A stretch of 64,000 nt of DNA from Lysobacterales bacterium 15-68-25 (GTDB lineage Bacteria; Pseudomonadota; Gammaproteobacteria; Xanthomonadales; Rhodanobacteraceae). The position numbers and the translations under genes were made by a program. The notes below the pieces were generated by a model. That model saw nothing but the letters and a program-made list of their open reading frames with translations. It did not search any database and was not told the origin of the DNA. The stretch spans positions 124,001 to 188,000 of the forward strand of contig NCKB01000008.1 in assembly GCA_002279065.1 (NCBI GenBank), given 5' to 3'. Below, piece after piece: positions 45,935 through 55,021 of the stretch. Numbering within the stretch: position 1 is the stretch's first letter; the number at the start of each line of letters is the position of its first letter.

Positions 45935-47113
45935 TCAGTCTTTGACGCGGGCCTTGAGTGCCGCCACCGCCGGCAGTTCCTTGCCCTCGAGAAACTCGAG
46001 GAACGCGCCGCCGCCGGTGGAGATGTAGGACACGTCCTTCTCGATGCCGTACTTGTCCACTGCGGCAAGCGTGTCGCCACCGCCGGCGATCGAAAACGCC
46101 GGGGAGGCGGCGATCGCGCGGGCCAGGGTCTCGGTGCCCATGCCGAAGGCGTCGAACTCGAACACGCCCACCGGGCCGTTCCACACCACCGTGCCGGCCT
46201 TGGCGATCAGCGCGGCGTAGCGCTTGGCGGTCTCCGGGCCGATGTCCAGGATCATCTCGCCATCCTTGACCTGGTCCACCAGCTTCACCATCGGCGAAGC
46301 CTGGGCGGAAAACTCGGTGGCGACCACCACGTCCACCGGCATCGGCACCTCGGCGCCGCGCCGCTTGGCGTCGGCGATGACCTTTTTCGCCGCATCGATC
46401 AGGTCCGGCTCGTACAGCGAGTTGCCGACGCCGTGCCCGGCGGCGGCGATGAATGTGTTGGCGATGCCGCCCCCCACGATCAGCTGGTCCACCTTGCCGA
46501 TCAGGTTCTCCAGCAGGGTGAGCTTGGTGGAGACCTTGGAGCCGGCGACGATCGCCAGCAGCGGCTTGGCCGGGTGCTCCAGTGCCTTACCCAGCGCGTC
46601 CAGCTCCGCGGCCAGCAGCGGGCCGGCCGCCGCCACCTTGGCGAAGCGGATCACCCCATGGGTGGAAGCCTGGGCGCGGTGCGCGGTGCCGAAGGCGTCC
46701 ATCACGAACACGTCGCACAGCGCCGCGTACTTCTTCGACAGCGCCTCGTCGTCCTTGCCCTCGCCGATGTTCATGCGGCAGTTCTCCAGCACCACCACCT
46801 CGCCGTCGGCCACCTCGACGCCGTCGAGGTAGTCGCGCACCAGCCGTACCGGCTTGCCGAGCTTTTCGCCCAGCCAGGCGGCGACCGGCGCCAGCGAGGA
46901 GGCTTCGTCGAACTGGCCTTCCTTCGGGCGGCCCAGGTGCGACAGCACCATCACCTTGGCGCCGGCGTCGCGTGCGGCCTTGATGGTGGGCAGCGAGGCG
47001 TCCAGGCGCTGGGTCGAGGTGATGCGACCGTCCTCGATCGGTACGTTCAGGTCTTCGCGGATCAGCACGCGCTTGCCGCGCAGATCGAGGTCGCTCATGC
47101 GGAGGAAGGACAC
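45935..47113 (-). CDS. pgk: phosphoglycerate kinase
   Basis: 392 aa. Start GTG 47113 is chosen because AGGAG lies 7 bases upstream and the resulting N-terminus ([19 protein letters not shown]) matches Xanthomonas-type Pgk; the internal ATG at 47098 has only pyrimidines before it. [20 protein letters not shown], and the ATP-binding GGGDTLAAV and [13 protein letters not shown] are present. It is on the minus strand, convergent with the DegT-family gene. Confidence 0.96.
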   Translation of the reverse strand: MSFLRMSDLDLRGKRVLIREDLNVPIEDGRITSTQRLDASLPTIKAARDAGAKVMVLSHLGRPKEGQFDEASSLAPVAAWLGEKLGKPVRLVRDYLDGVEVADGEVVVLENCRMNIGEGKDDEALSKKYAALCDVFVMDAFGTAHRAQASTHGVIRFAKVAAAGPLLAAELDALGKALEHPAKPLLAIVAGSKVSTKLTLLENLIGKVDQLIVGGGIANTFIAAAGHGVGNSLYEPDLIDAAKKVIADAKRRGAEVPMPVDVVVATEFSAQASPMVKLVDQVKDGEMILDIGPETAKRYAALIAKAGTVVWNGPVGVFEFDAFGMGTETLARAIAASPAFSIAGGGDTLAAVDKYGIEKDVSYISTGGGAFLEFLEGKELPAVAALKARVKD

Positions 47114-47259
47114 GACGGGACTCCTGGTGATGGTGCGGGAGGGCGGTTGGTTGCCCGGGCGGCTGCTGCCGTGATCCGCCATTTTCGTGGTGCCCATGCG
47201 GGGATGCAAACGCCGCCGGGTATGCTTGGCACCCCACCGGCCCGGCAGGAGACAGCCCC

Positions 47260-47928
47260 ATGCTTCAGGACCTCGCGCTTTACGGCTACTGGCGCTCCAG
47301 CGCCGCGTATCGGGTGCGCATCGCACTGGCGCTGAAGGGACTGGCGTGGGAAAACCGCCCGGTGCACCTGGTTCGCGGTGGCGGCGAACAGCACGGCGAG
47401 GCTTATCACGCGATCAACCCGCAGGAGCTGGTGCCGGCTCTGGTCGACGGCGAGCGGGTGTTCACCCAGTCGCTGGCGATCGTCGAGTACCTGGACGAGA
47501 TGTGCCCGGATCCGCCGCTGCTGCCGGTCGATCCGCGTGGCCGTGCTCGAGTCAGGGCACTGGCTCAGACCATCGCCTGCGATATCCACCCCCTGGGCAA
47601 CCTGCGCCTGATGCAGGCACTGGAGGCGCGATTCGGCGCCACCGAGGCGCAGCGGGCCGACTGGAACCGTCACTGGATGGCCGTGGGCCTGGCGGCGGTC
47701 GAGGCGATGCTGGCCGACAACGTGGCCACCGGCACGTTCTGCCATGGCGACGAGCCGGGACTGGCCGACATCTGCCTGGTTCCGCAGCTCTACAACGCCA
47801 CGCGCTGGCAGTTGCCACTGGATGCCTACCCCACGATCCGCCGCATCCAGGCCGAGTGCATGGCCTTGCCGGCGTTTCAGGCGGCGGTGCCGGAGCGGCA
47901 GCCGGATGCCCCGCCTGCCGGCGCCTGA
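47260..47928 (+). CDS. maiA: maleylacetoacetate isomerase (zeta-class GST)
   Basis: 222 aa glutathione-dependent isomerase that turns maleylacetoacetate into fumarylacetoacetate. The zeta-class hallmark [18 protein letters not shown] is at about residues 9-26; [13 protein letters not shown] and [12 protein letters not shown] complete the glutathione site. It supplies the step missing between hmgA and fahA at 29-32 kb. It is divergent from pgk, and a TATGCT near 47222 is a possible -10. Confidence 0.92.
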   Translation: MLQDLALYGYWRSSAAYRVRIALALKGLAWENRPVHLVRGGGEQHGEAYHAINPQELVPALVDGERVFTQSLAIVEYLDEMCPDPPLLPVDPRGRARVRALAQTIACDIHPLGNLRLMQALEARFGATEAQRADWNRHWMAVGLAAVEAMLADNVATGTFCHGDEPGLADICLVPQLYNATRWQLPLDAYPTIRRIQAECMALPAFQAAVPERQPDAPPAGA

Positions 47929-47937
47929 GGCGCCGGC
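47917..47937. other. hairpin with the maiA stop codon as its loop
   Basis: GCCGGCGCC, TGA, GGCGCCGGC: a perfect 9-base-pair stem whose three-base loop is the maiA stop codon. It lies between the convergent maiA and pilU genes. No T-tract, so terminator function is uncertain. Confidence 0.45.
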
Positions 47938-47952
47938 CACGGGGCGAGGGGG

Positions 47953-49071
47953 TCAGAAGCCCAGGCCGTAAGGGTCGTTGCCGGCCAGCTCGGTGTCGGC
48001 GTTCGAGCCGCCGCCCTCGGCCAGGCGGATCTTCAGCGCCAGGCCGTCGCGCGAGTCGGCCTTGGCCAGCGCCTCGTCCAGTTCGATCCGGCCGCTCTTG
48101 TAGAGCCGGTAGAGCGACTGGTCGAAGGTCTGCATGCCTTCCTGCAGGCTGCGGTCCATCGCCTCCTTCACCTCGTGGATCTGGCCGCGGCGGATCATGT
48201 CGCGGATCAGCGGGGTGTTCAGCAGCACTTCCACTGCTGGCAGGCGGCGACCGTCCTTGCCGATCACCAGGCGCTGGCTGATCACCGCGCGCAGGTTCAG
48301 CGCCAGGTTCATCAGCACGTTCTTGTGCGCCGACTCGGGGAAGAAGTTGAGGATGCGCTCCAGCGTCTGGTCGGCGTTGTTCGAGTGCAGGGTCGCCAGG
48401 CAGAGGTGGCCGGTTTCGGAGAAGGCGATCGCCGCCTCCATGGTGTCGGTGTCGCGGATCTCGCCGATCATGATCACGTCCGGCGCCTCGCGCATCGCGT
48501 TCTTCAGCGCCTCGTGGTAGCTGTGCGTGTCCAGGCCGACTTCGCGCTGGTTGATGATCGACTTCTTGTGCCGGTGCAGGAACTCGATCGGATCCTCGAT
48601 GGTGAGGATGTGGCCCGGTGAGTTGGAGTTGCGGTGATCGAGCATCGCCGCCAGCGTGGTGGACTTGCCCGAGCCGGTGGCGCCGACCACGAGGATCAGC
48701 CCGCGCTGCTCCATGATCAGTTCGCGGAAGATCGGCGGCAGCTGCAGCTGCTCGATGTTCGGGATGTCGCTCTTGATCGCGCGGATTACCATGCCGACCT
48801 CGCCGCGCTGCTTGAACACGTTGATGCGGAAGCGGCCGGCCTCCTTCACCGCCAGCGCCATGTTGAGCTCCAGGTCGCGCTCGAACTGCGGCACCTGGCC
48901 TTCGTCCATCAGCGAGTAGGCGATCTTCTTGACCATGCCGCCCGGCAGGCCGGTGTTCCCCAGCGGGTAGAGCTTGCCTTCGACCTTGATGTTCACCGGA
49001 GCGCCCGTGGTCAGGAACATGTCCGACGCGCCCTTGTCCACCATCAGCTTGAGGAAGTAACCGATATCCAC
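47953..49071 (-). CDS. pilU: twitching motility ATPase PilU
   Basis: 372 aa hexameric ATPase of the type IV pilus, PilT paralogue that aids retraction. Walker A VGATGSGKSTTLAAM (around residue 133), Walker B region APDVIMIGEIRD, His box HLCLATLHSNNADQ. The C-terminus (GMQTFDQSLYRLY, then DSRDGLALKIRL) fits PilU rather than PilT. The start is GTG 49071 after CAGGGGA. No pilT or other pilus gene is adjacent in this window. Confidence 0.92.
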   Translation of the reverse strand: MDIGYFLKLMVDKGASDMFLTTGAPVNIKVEGKLYPLGNTGLPGGMVKKIAYSLMDEGQVPQFERDLELNMALAVKEAGRFRINVFKQRGEVGMVIRAIKSDIPNIEQLQLPPIFRELIMEQRGLILVVGATGSGKSTTLAAMLDHRNSNSPGHILTIEDPIEFLHRHKKSIINQREVGLDTHSYHEALKNAMREAPDVIMIGEIRDTDTMEAAIAFSETGHLCLATLHSNNADQTLERILNFFPESAHKNVLMNLALNLRAVISQRLVIGKDGRRLPAVEVLLNTPLIRDMIRRGQIHEVKEAMDRSLQEGMQTFDQSLYRLYKSGRIELDEALAKADSRDGLALKIRLAEGGGSNADTELAGNDPYGLGF

Positions 49072-49107
49072 CTGAAGTCCCCTGGATTCAACTACATTGC
49101 ACCGGCG

Positions 49108-49113
49108 ATTATG
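49108..49113 (-). promoter_or_regulatory. candidate -10 element for pilU
   Basis: CATAAT followed by CGCCGG on the minus strand, about 37 bases before the pilU GTG, in the 82-base gap shared with the divergent DUF4398 gene. Confidence 0.3.
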
Positions 49114-49153
49114 CCCACGGACAATACGCCGCAACACTACGAGGTACTGAGTG

Positions 49154-49735
49154 ATGGTGCACAGCTTTTCCCGGCCTGAGGCCGGTGCCCCCCGTTCCGG
49201 CGGGTGGACGCGCAGCCTGCCGCTGGTCGCCCTGTTGGCCCTGGGGGGGTGTGCAAGCGTACCGCCTCCGGATGCCGCAATGAGCGCCGCCCAGACCCAA
49301 CTGCAGGCCGCCCGCGATGCCGATGCGGCGGATTACGCCCCGGTGGACCTGACGTTCGCCCAGAACAAGTTCCAGCAGGCGCAGGACGCCATGGCCTCGC
49401 GCAAGTACGCCGATGCGGCCGACCTGGCCACCGAGGCCCAGGCCGATGCCGAGCTGGCGGCGGCCAAGGCGCGCCTGGGCGGCGTCCGGGCCAGGATCCA
49501 GGCCAAGACCGACGAGAACGCGCGGTTGCGCGAGGCGATGGAGAAGGCCCACCCGGAGCTCTCCGGCCAGTCGCAGATGCCTGCCAGCCTGCCTTCCGCG
49601 GCACCGGCCGCCGACATGCCGGCACCCTCCGCTTCGGTGCTGGCCGCCCCGATGCCGGCCGGTAACGGCTTCCAGACGGTGCCGCAGCCGGCCACGCCAT
49701 CTTCGTCCGCCAACGCCCAGGGGGGGCAGCCATGA
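49154..49735 (+). CDS. DUF4398-type lipoprotein
   Basis: 193 aa. After a basic N-terminus and hydrophobic core comes a lipobox LALGGC (Cys about residue 34), so an outer-membrane lipoprotein is likely. The mature part has the DUF4398 helical repeat pattern (YAPVDLTFAQNKFQQAQDAM, then ADAADLATEAQADAELAAAKA in outline) and a Pro/Ala/Ser-rich tail. ATG 49154 is used; a GTG lies directly before it. It overlaps the next gene (ATGA). Function unknown. Confidence 0.75.
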   Translation: MVHSFSRPEAGAPRSGGWTRSLPLVALLALGGCASVPPPDAAMSAAQTQLQAARDADAADYAPVDLTFAQNKFQQAQDAMASRKYADAADLATEAQADAELAAAKARLGGVRARIQAKTDENARLREAMEKAHPELSGQSQMPASLPSAAPAADMPAPSASVLAAPMPAGNGFQTVPQPATPSSSANAQGGQP

Positions 49736-50373
49736 AGCGCCTGACGACTGTGCTGTTTGCCCTCGGACTGTCGCTCGGCAGTGGCATCGCGTTTGCCGCC
49801 AAGGACGATATCGACCTCGCCCGTCTGACCACCAGCCTGGACCAGCTGGCCAATGATCCGGTGCTGGGCCATTACGCCATGGCCGAGCAGGCGCGTGCCC
49901 GGGATGCCCTGGCGCAGTTGGCCGATGCCCGTTCGAAGGAGCGGCCGCACGCCCTCTACCTGGCTGAACGCAGGGTCGACCTTGCCCGGGCGGCCGCGCA
50001 GTTGCAGGACGCACAGGCGCGGCTGGCCAAGCTCGACCGCGAGCATGACCAGATCATGCTGGAGTCCGCCCGTCGCGACGCCGAGGCCGCCCGCCTCGAG
50101 CTGGAGCGGCAGCGCCTGCAGTACCAGCTCGCCCAGGAAGAGGCCCAGCGCCTGCAGCAGCAGGGCATGGAGGCGGCCCAGGCGGCCGAACAGGCCAAGG
50201 CCGAGGCCGAGCGCGCCAAGAAGCTCGCCGCCGCGCAAAGCCGGGTGGCCAATGCCGCCAAACGCGAGGCCGCGCTCGCCGCCCAGGCGGCACGGGCCCT
50301 GCGCTCGCAGATGGAGGGGGGGGCGGCTCCGTCCGAACCGTCGAAGCCGGCGAAGAAGAAGGGCAAGCCCTGA
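49732..50373 (+). CDS. periplasmic coiled-coil protein, partner of the DUF4398 lipoprotein
   Basis: 213 aa. Signal peptide about 1-23 (ending IAFAAKD). A DUF4398-like helical segment (about 30-95) leads into a long coiled coil (about 95-195) rich in Ala, Glu, Gln and Arg, and a Lys-rich end (KPAKKKGKP). In many relatives such a protein continues into an OmpA-type peptidoglycan-binding domain; none is encoded here or just downstream. Coupled to the lipoprotein gene by a four-base overlap. An envelope role is likely but unproven. Confidence 0.68.
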   Translation: MKRLTTVLFALGLSLGSGIAFAAKDDIDLARLTTSLDQLANDPVLGHYAMAEQARARDALAQLADARSKERPHALYLAERRVDLARAAAQLQDAQARLAKLDREHDQIMLESARRDAEAARLELERQRLQYQLAQEEAQRLQQQGMEAAQAAEQAKAEAERAKKLAAAQSRVANAAKREAALAAQAARALRSQMEGGAAPSEPSKPAKKKGKP

Positions 50374-50381
50374 GTGTTGCC

Positions 50382-50430
50382 GGGTGCGCCACCGTGGTGG
50401 CGTGCCCGACTTCAACAAGCTGTTTTGACA
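50382..50430 (+). promoter_or_regulatory. hairpin and -35 element in the gap before ydcH-like gene
   Basis: The 310-base gap 50374-50683 holds a 12-base-pair hairpin (GGGTGCGCCACC with GGTGGCGTGCCC, 50382-50407, two G-U pairs, no T-tract) and a consensus -35 TTGACA (50425-50430). The nearest -10-like sequence, TTAGCA (50451-50456), is 20 bases away, longer than usual. Nothing else is recognisable in the gap. Confidence 0.35.
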
Positions 50431-50683
50431 GGCTTTTTCTGGGCATTCGCTTAGCATCAGTCGTGCCACCGCACGGCCTTGCACCCACCCCGGAGGCGGA
50501 GTAGCGTCGGTCATCCGCGTGGCATGTGCGTCGCGCGGATTACCTGACCCGTCGCATGCGCCCACCGTATCCCCAACCGTCCGAGCCATGCACCGATTCC
50601 CCGGTGCGGGCGGTTCGCGCATGCCTCACCACGCCGCGGGCGCACCGGTCACGCGCCCGTTTTCCCAGCGAGGAGGTCGACCC

Positions 50684-50911
50684 ATGTTCGAAAACCAGTC
50701 GCGTGATGATGTCGAAGCATTGCTGAAGTCCAACAAGGAGTTTCGCGCGCTGTACCAGCGCCACAGGGAGCTCGACAGCAAGGTGCACGATGCGGATATC
50801 GGCGTGCTCCCCATTCCCGAAACCAAGCTCGCTGTGATGAAACGCGAGAAGCTCTACGCCAAGGACCGCCTGCAACGCATCTGGGATGCGCAGATGCAGC
50901 GACAGCACTGA
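50684..50911 (+). CDS. DUF465/YdcH-family small protein
   Basis: 75 aa helical hairpin protein, mostly charged coiled coil (LLKSNKEFRALYQRHREL, then KLAVMKREKLYAKDRL). The spacing of the two helices fits YdcH/DUF465. GAGGAGG precedes ATG 50684, a strong ribosome site that decides the start. Function of the family is not established. A good terminator follows. Confidence 0.8.
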   Translation: MFENQSRDDVEALLKSNKEFRALYQRHRELDSKVHDADIGVLPIPETKLAVMKREKLYAKDRLQRIWDAQMQRQH

Positions 50912-50936
50912 CGTCACGCCGGTTGGCAGCGACAAG

Positions 50937-50968
50937 GGCCCGGGATCCGCAGGATGCCGGGCCTTTTT
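50937..50968 (+). terminator. Rho-independent terminator after the YdcH-like gene
   Basis: GGCCCGG with CCGGGCC, inner stem ATCC/GGAT around a GCA loop, followed by TTTTT (50964-50968). Confidence 0.88.
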
Positions 50969-51057
50969 CTTGCCATGGTGCCAAGGGGGAGTCGGCTATC
51001 ATGGCGGTCTCACGGACCGGGCAGTGACCGGTCCCGGTCCTCAGCCACGGAGCTTCC

Positions 51058-52428
51058 ATGACGGTTCACGCCAGCGTTCTCGACCTGATCGGCCACACCC
51101 CCATGGTGCGTGCCAACCATCTGGATACGGGGAGCTGCGAGCTGTTCCTCAAGCTCGAGAGCGCCAATCCCGGCGGTTCGATCAAGGACCGCATCGGCCT
51201 GTCCATGATCGAGGCGGCCGAGAAGGCCGGAAAGATCCGCCCGGGGGCTACCCTGGTCGAAGGGACCGCCGGCAATACCGGCATCGGTCTGGCGCTGGTC
51301 GCCCAGCAGAAGGGCTACAAGCTGATCCTGGTCGTTCCGGACAAGATGAGCCGGGAGAAGATCTTCAACCTCAAGGCGATGGGCGCCGAGGTGGTGCTGA
51401 CCCGTTCGGACGTGGCCAAGGGCCATCCCGAGTACTACCAGGACATGGCCGAGCGGATCGCCCGCGAGACGCCTGGCGCCTACTTCATCAACCAGTTCGG
51501 CAATCCCGACAACCCGCGCGCGCATTACGAGACCACCGGGCCGGAGATCCTCGAGCAGATGGACGGCCGGGTCGACGCGATCGTGTTCGGCTGCGGCTCG
51601 TCGGGCACCATGACCGGCCTGTCGCGCTACTTCGCCGAGCACTCGCCGCAGACCGAGCTGGTGCTGGCCGATCCGGTGGGTTCGATCCTGGCCCAGTACA
51701 TCAACGAGGGCACGTTGTCGGAGAAGTCCGGCAGCTGGATGGTCGAGGGGATCGGCGAGGATTTCCTGCCCTCGATCAGCGATTTCTCCCGGGTGAAGAA
51801 GGCCTATGCGATCTCCGACCGGGAGAGCTTCCTGGCCGGTCGCGAGCTGCTGGCGAAAGAGGGCATCCTGGGCGGTTCGTCGTCCGGCACCCTGCTGGCG
51901 GCGGCGCTGAAGTACTGCCGTGAACAGACCGTGCCCAAGCGGGTCGTCTCGCTGGTGTGCGATACCGGCAACAAGTACCTGTCGAAGATGTACAACGACT
52001 ACTGGATGCTGGACAACGGCTTCCTCGAGCGCGAGCAGCACGGCGACCTGCGCGACCTGCTGCTACGCCCGTTTGCCCGGCGCGACACCATCGTGGTGGG
52101 TCCCAACGAGCTGCTGATGACCGCATACACCCGGATGAAGCTGTACGACGTCTCGCAGCTGCCGGTGATGGAGGGCGACCAGCTGGTCGGCATCGTCGAC
52201 GAATCGGACGTGCTGATGCACGTGCACGCCGACCAGTCGCGCTTCCGAGACCCGGTCTCCACCGCGATGATCACCTCGCTGCAGAAGATCGACGTGCATT
52301 CGCCGATCGAGTCGCTGCTGCCGGTGTTCGAGCGCGGGCTGGTGGCGATCGTGATGGACGGCGAGCGCTTCATGGGCCTGATCACGCGCATCGATCTGCT
52401 GAACTACCTGCGTCGGCGGGTACCCTGA
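51058..52428 (+). CDS. cystathionine beta-synthase
   Basis: 456 aa. PLP domain about 1-325 with Lys 43 in GGSIKDRIG, and two C-terminal CBS domains (about 335-456, YDVSQLPVMEGDQLVGIVD and FMGLITRIDLL). It makes cystathionine from serine (or O-acetylserine) and homocysteine; the CBS pair may sense an adenosyl ligand. No N-terminal heme domain is present. A gene for a cystathionine gamma-synthase/lyase-type enzyme begins at 63839, so transsulfuration genes flank the glycan locus. glmS follows after 97 bases. Confidence 0.9.
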   Translation: MTVHASVLDLIGHTPMVRANHLDTGSCELFLKLESANPGGSIKDRIGLSMIEAAEKAGKIRPGATLVEGTAGNTGIGLALVAQQKGYKLILVVPDKMSREKIFNLKAMGAEVVLTRSDVAKGHPEYYQDMAERIARETPGAYFINQFGNPDNPRAHYETTGPEILEQMDGRVDAIVFGCGSSGTMTGLSRYFAEHSPQTELVLADPVGSILAQYINEGTLSEKSGSWMVEGIGEDFLPSISDFSRVKKAYAISDRESFLAGRELLAKEGILGGSSSGTLLAAALKYCREQTVPKRVVSLVCDTGNKYLSKMYNDYWMLDNGFLEREQHGDLRDLLLRPFARRDTIVVGPNELLMTAYTRMKLYDVSQLPVMEGDQLVGIVDESDVLMHVHADQSRFRDPVSTAMITSLQKIDVHSPIESLLPVFERGLVAIVMDGERFMGLITRIDLLNYLRRRVP

Positions 52429-52525
52429 TGACATTGCGCTCCCCGCGCGAAAGGATGTTGGAATCCACCGCCGCCACCATGCGGCCGCCGGGCCAGGTGC
52501 CCGTTCCCTGCGAAGGAATGACGAC

Positions 52526-54355
52526 ATGTGTGGAATCGTTGCAGCAGTAGCCCAGCGCGACGTCGCGCCCCTGCTGATCGCCGGCCTGAAGGCGCTCGAA
52601 TATCGTGGTTACGACTCGGCCGGCCTGGCCGTGCTGGACGGCGGGGGGATCCGCCGCGTGCGCGCCAAGGGCAAAGTGCGCGAAATGGAGGCGCTGTACC
52701 TGGCCGATCCGCTGCCGGGCAGCACCGGCATCGCGCACACCCGCTGGGCCACCCATGGCGTGCCGAACGAGGCCAATGCCCATCCGCACATGGCGGGCCG
52801 TGTCGCCCTCGTGCACAACGGCATCATCGAGAACTACGCGCCGCTGCGCGCCGAGCTGCAGGCGAAGGGACACGTGTTCACGTCCGAGACGGACACCGAG
52901 GTCATCGCCGCGCTCATCGAGTCGCGGCTGGCCCGGGGCGGCAGCCTGCGCGAGGCGGTGCTGGCGGTGGTGCGCGAGCTGGAAGGCGCCTACGCGATCG
53001 CAGTGATCAGCCGTGACGAACCGGGTTGCGTGGTCGGTGCCCGGCGCGGCGCGCCGCTGCTGGTCGGCGTCGGCATCGGCGAGCACTTCCTCGGCTCCGA
53101 CGCCCAGGCGCTGATCCAGGTGACCAACCGCATGATCTACCTGGAAGAGAACGACGTGGTGGAGATCACCCGCGAGTCGGCCCGGGTCTTCACGCTCGAC
53201 GGCCAGCCCGCCGAACGCGCCGTGCACGAGAGCGAGCTGTCCACCGACGCCGTCGAGCGCGGCGAGTACCGCCACTACATGCAGAAGGAAATCTTCGAGC
53301 AGCCGCGTGCGGTGGCCGACACGCTGGAGTCGCGCATCGGCCCGCACGGCGTGCTGCCGAACATCTTCGGCGTGGGCGGCGACGAGCTGCTGGCCAAGGT
53401 GCAGGGCATCCACATCGTCGCCTGCGGCACCAGCTACCACGCCGGCATGGTGGCGCGTTACTGGATCGAGGAATTCGCCCGTCTGCCGGTCAGCGTCGAG
53501 GTGGCCAGCGAGTACCGCTACCGCGAGGTGGTGGTGCCGCCGGGCACCCTGTTCGTGGCCATTTCTCAGTCCGGCGAAACCGCCGACACGCTGGCGGCGA
53601 TGCGCGAATCGCGCCGTCGCGGCTACCTGGGCACGCTGGCGATCTGCAACGTGCCGGAGTCCTCGGTGGTACGCGAGGCCGACCTCAAGCTGATGACCCG
53701 GGCCGGCCCGGAGATCGGCGTGGCCTCGACCAAGGCGTTCACCACCCAGCTCACCGCGCTGGCGCTGCTCACGCTGCAGCTGGCCCAGCAGCGCGGGCTG
53801 GGTGCCGCGCGTTACGCCGATCTCTGCCAGCAGCTGATCTCGCTGCCCCGCGCGATCGAGCGCGCACTGGCGCTGGAGCCGCAGGTCGTGGAGCTGTCGG
53901 CACGCTTCATCCACCGCCAGCACGCGCTGTTCCTCGGTCGCGGTGCGCAGTACCCGGTGGCGCTGGAGGGCTCGCTCAAGCTCAAGGAGATCTCCTACAT
54001 CCACGCCGAGGCCTACCCGGCCGGCGAGCTCAAGCACGGCCCGCTGGCGCTGGTCGACGAGGAGATGCCGGTGGTGGCTGTTGCACCGAGCGGCCCGCTG
54101 CTGGACAAGCTCAAGTCCAACCTGCAGGAAGTGAAGGCCCGCGGTGGTGAGCTGATCGTGTTCGCCGCCGGCGACGCCGGCATGGATGCCGAAACCGGCA
54201 AGGGCGTGGCCCTGCGGCTCGACCCGGTGGGCGAGTTCATCGCCCCGGCCGTGTTCACCATCCCGCTGCAGCTGCTCGCCTACCACGTGGCGGTGCTGCG
54301 CGGTACCGACGTGGACCAGCCGCGCAATCTGGCCAAGTCGGTGACGGTGGAATAA
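52526..54355 (+). CDS. glmS: glutamine-fructose-6-phosphate aminotransferase
   Basis: 609 aa. N-terminal glutaminase starting MCGIVAAVA with the nucleophile Cys 2, plus two SIS domains. Conserved EYRGYDSAG, GTSYHA and the C-terminal DQPRNLAKSVTVE. It makes glucosamine-6-phosphate, feeding peptidoglycan, LPS lipid A and amino-sugar synthesis. No glmS ribozyme is expected in this phylum and none was seen. dedA follows 6 bases later. Confidence 0.97.
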   Translation: MCGIVAAVAQRDVAPLLIAGLKALEYRGYDSAGLAVLDGGGIRRVRAKGKVREMEALYLADPLPGSTGIAHTRWATHGVPNEANAHPHMAGRVALVHNGIIENYAPLRAELQAKGHVFTSETDTEVIAALIESRLARGGSLREAVLAVVRELEGAYAIAVISRDEPGCVVGARRGAPLLVGVGIGEHFLGSDAQALIQVTNRMIYLEENDVVEITRESARVFTLDGQPAERAVHESELSTDAVERGEYRHYMQKEIFEQPRAVADTLESRIGPHGVLPNIFGVGGDELLAKVQGIHIVACGTSYHAGMVARYWIEEFARLPVSVEVASEYRYREVVVPPGTLFVAISQSGETADTLAAMRESRRRGYLGTLAICNVPESSVVREADLKLMTRAGPEIGVASTKAFTTQLTALALLTLQLAQQRGLGAARYADLCQQLISLPRAIERALALEPQVVELSARFIHRQHALFLGRGAQYPVALEGSLKLKEISYIHAEAYPAGELKHGPLALVDEEMPVVAVAPSGPLLDKLKSNLQEVKARGGELIVFAAGDAGMDAETGKGVALRLDPVGEFIAPAVFTIPLQLLAYHVAVLRGTDVDQPRNLAKSVTVE

Positions 54356-54361
54356 CGACGG

Positions 54362-54979
54362 ATGATGGAAAAGCTCATTGCCGCGCTGGCCGCCTTTGTC
54401 ATCGCGGTGATCTCGCGGTTCCAGTACGTCGGCATCGCGTTGCTGATGGCGGTGGAGAGCGCCTGCGTCCCAGTGCCCTCGGAGATCATCATGCCGTTCT
54501 CCGGGTACCTGGTCTCCCGCGGCGAGCTGAAGCTGTGGCTTGTCACGCTGGCCGGGGCCGTGGGTTGCGTGATTGGCTCCTGGCTGGCCTATGCGATCGG
54601 CGCCAAGGGTGGGCGGCCGCTGGTCGAACGCTACGGCAGGTACGTGCTGGTTTCCCACCGCGACCTGGACCTGGCCGATCGCTGGTTCCAGCGGCACGGC
54701 GACATCACGATCTTCGTGGGCCGCCTGCTGCCGGTGGTGCGCACGTTCATCGCGTTCCCTGCCGGCGTCGCGCGCATGCCGCTCGGCCGGTTCACCGCCT
54801 ACACCTTCCTCGGCTCGCTGATCTGGTGCTGGGGACTGGCATGGATAGGCGTCAAGCTGGGCGAGCACTGGAACACGCTGGGCGTGTATTTCCATCGCTT
54901 CGATGCCGCGATCGTGGCGCTGGTTGTTCTGGGTGCCGGGCTCTACGTGTGGCGGCATGTGCGGCACGCGCGTGCCTGA
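54362..54979 (+). CDS. DedA-family inner-membrane protein
   Basis: 205 aa SNARE-associated/DedA protein with four to five membrane helices. Characteristic segments: ESACVPVPSEIIMPFSGYL near residues 31-50, GRLLPVVRTFIAFPAGVARM and GSLIWCWGLAWIGVKLGEHW. DedA proteins take part in lipid-carrier recycling and envelope homeostasis. It is likely cotranscribed with glmS. Confidence 0.88.
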   Translation: MMEKLIAALAAFVIAVISRFQYVGIALLMAVESACVPVPSEIIMPFSGYLVSRGELKLWLVTLAGAVGCVIGSWLAYAIGAKGGRPLVERYGRYVLVSHRDLDLADRWFQRHGDITIFVGRLLPVVRTFIAFPAGVARMPLGRFTAYTFLGSLIWCWGLAWIGVKLGEHWNTLGVYFHRFDAAIVALVVLGAGLYVWRHVRHARA

Positions 54980-55021
54980 ATCACCGACCGACCATCCCGC
55001 CCCAGCACACCCCCAGCCGGA

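Noticed and set aside
52429..52525. glmS ribozyme or other riboswitch before glmS
   Set aside because: The gap is 97 bases with no glmS-ribozyme core, which is restricted to Firmicutes-like bacteria.
52428..52550. 40-codon frame starting on the cbs stop and overlapping the glmS start
   Set aside because: No ribosome site or recognisable peptide; probably chance, though a leader-peptide role was considered.
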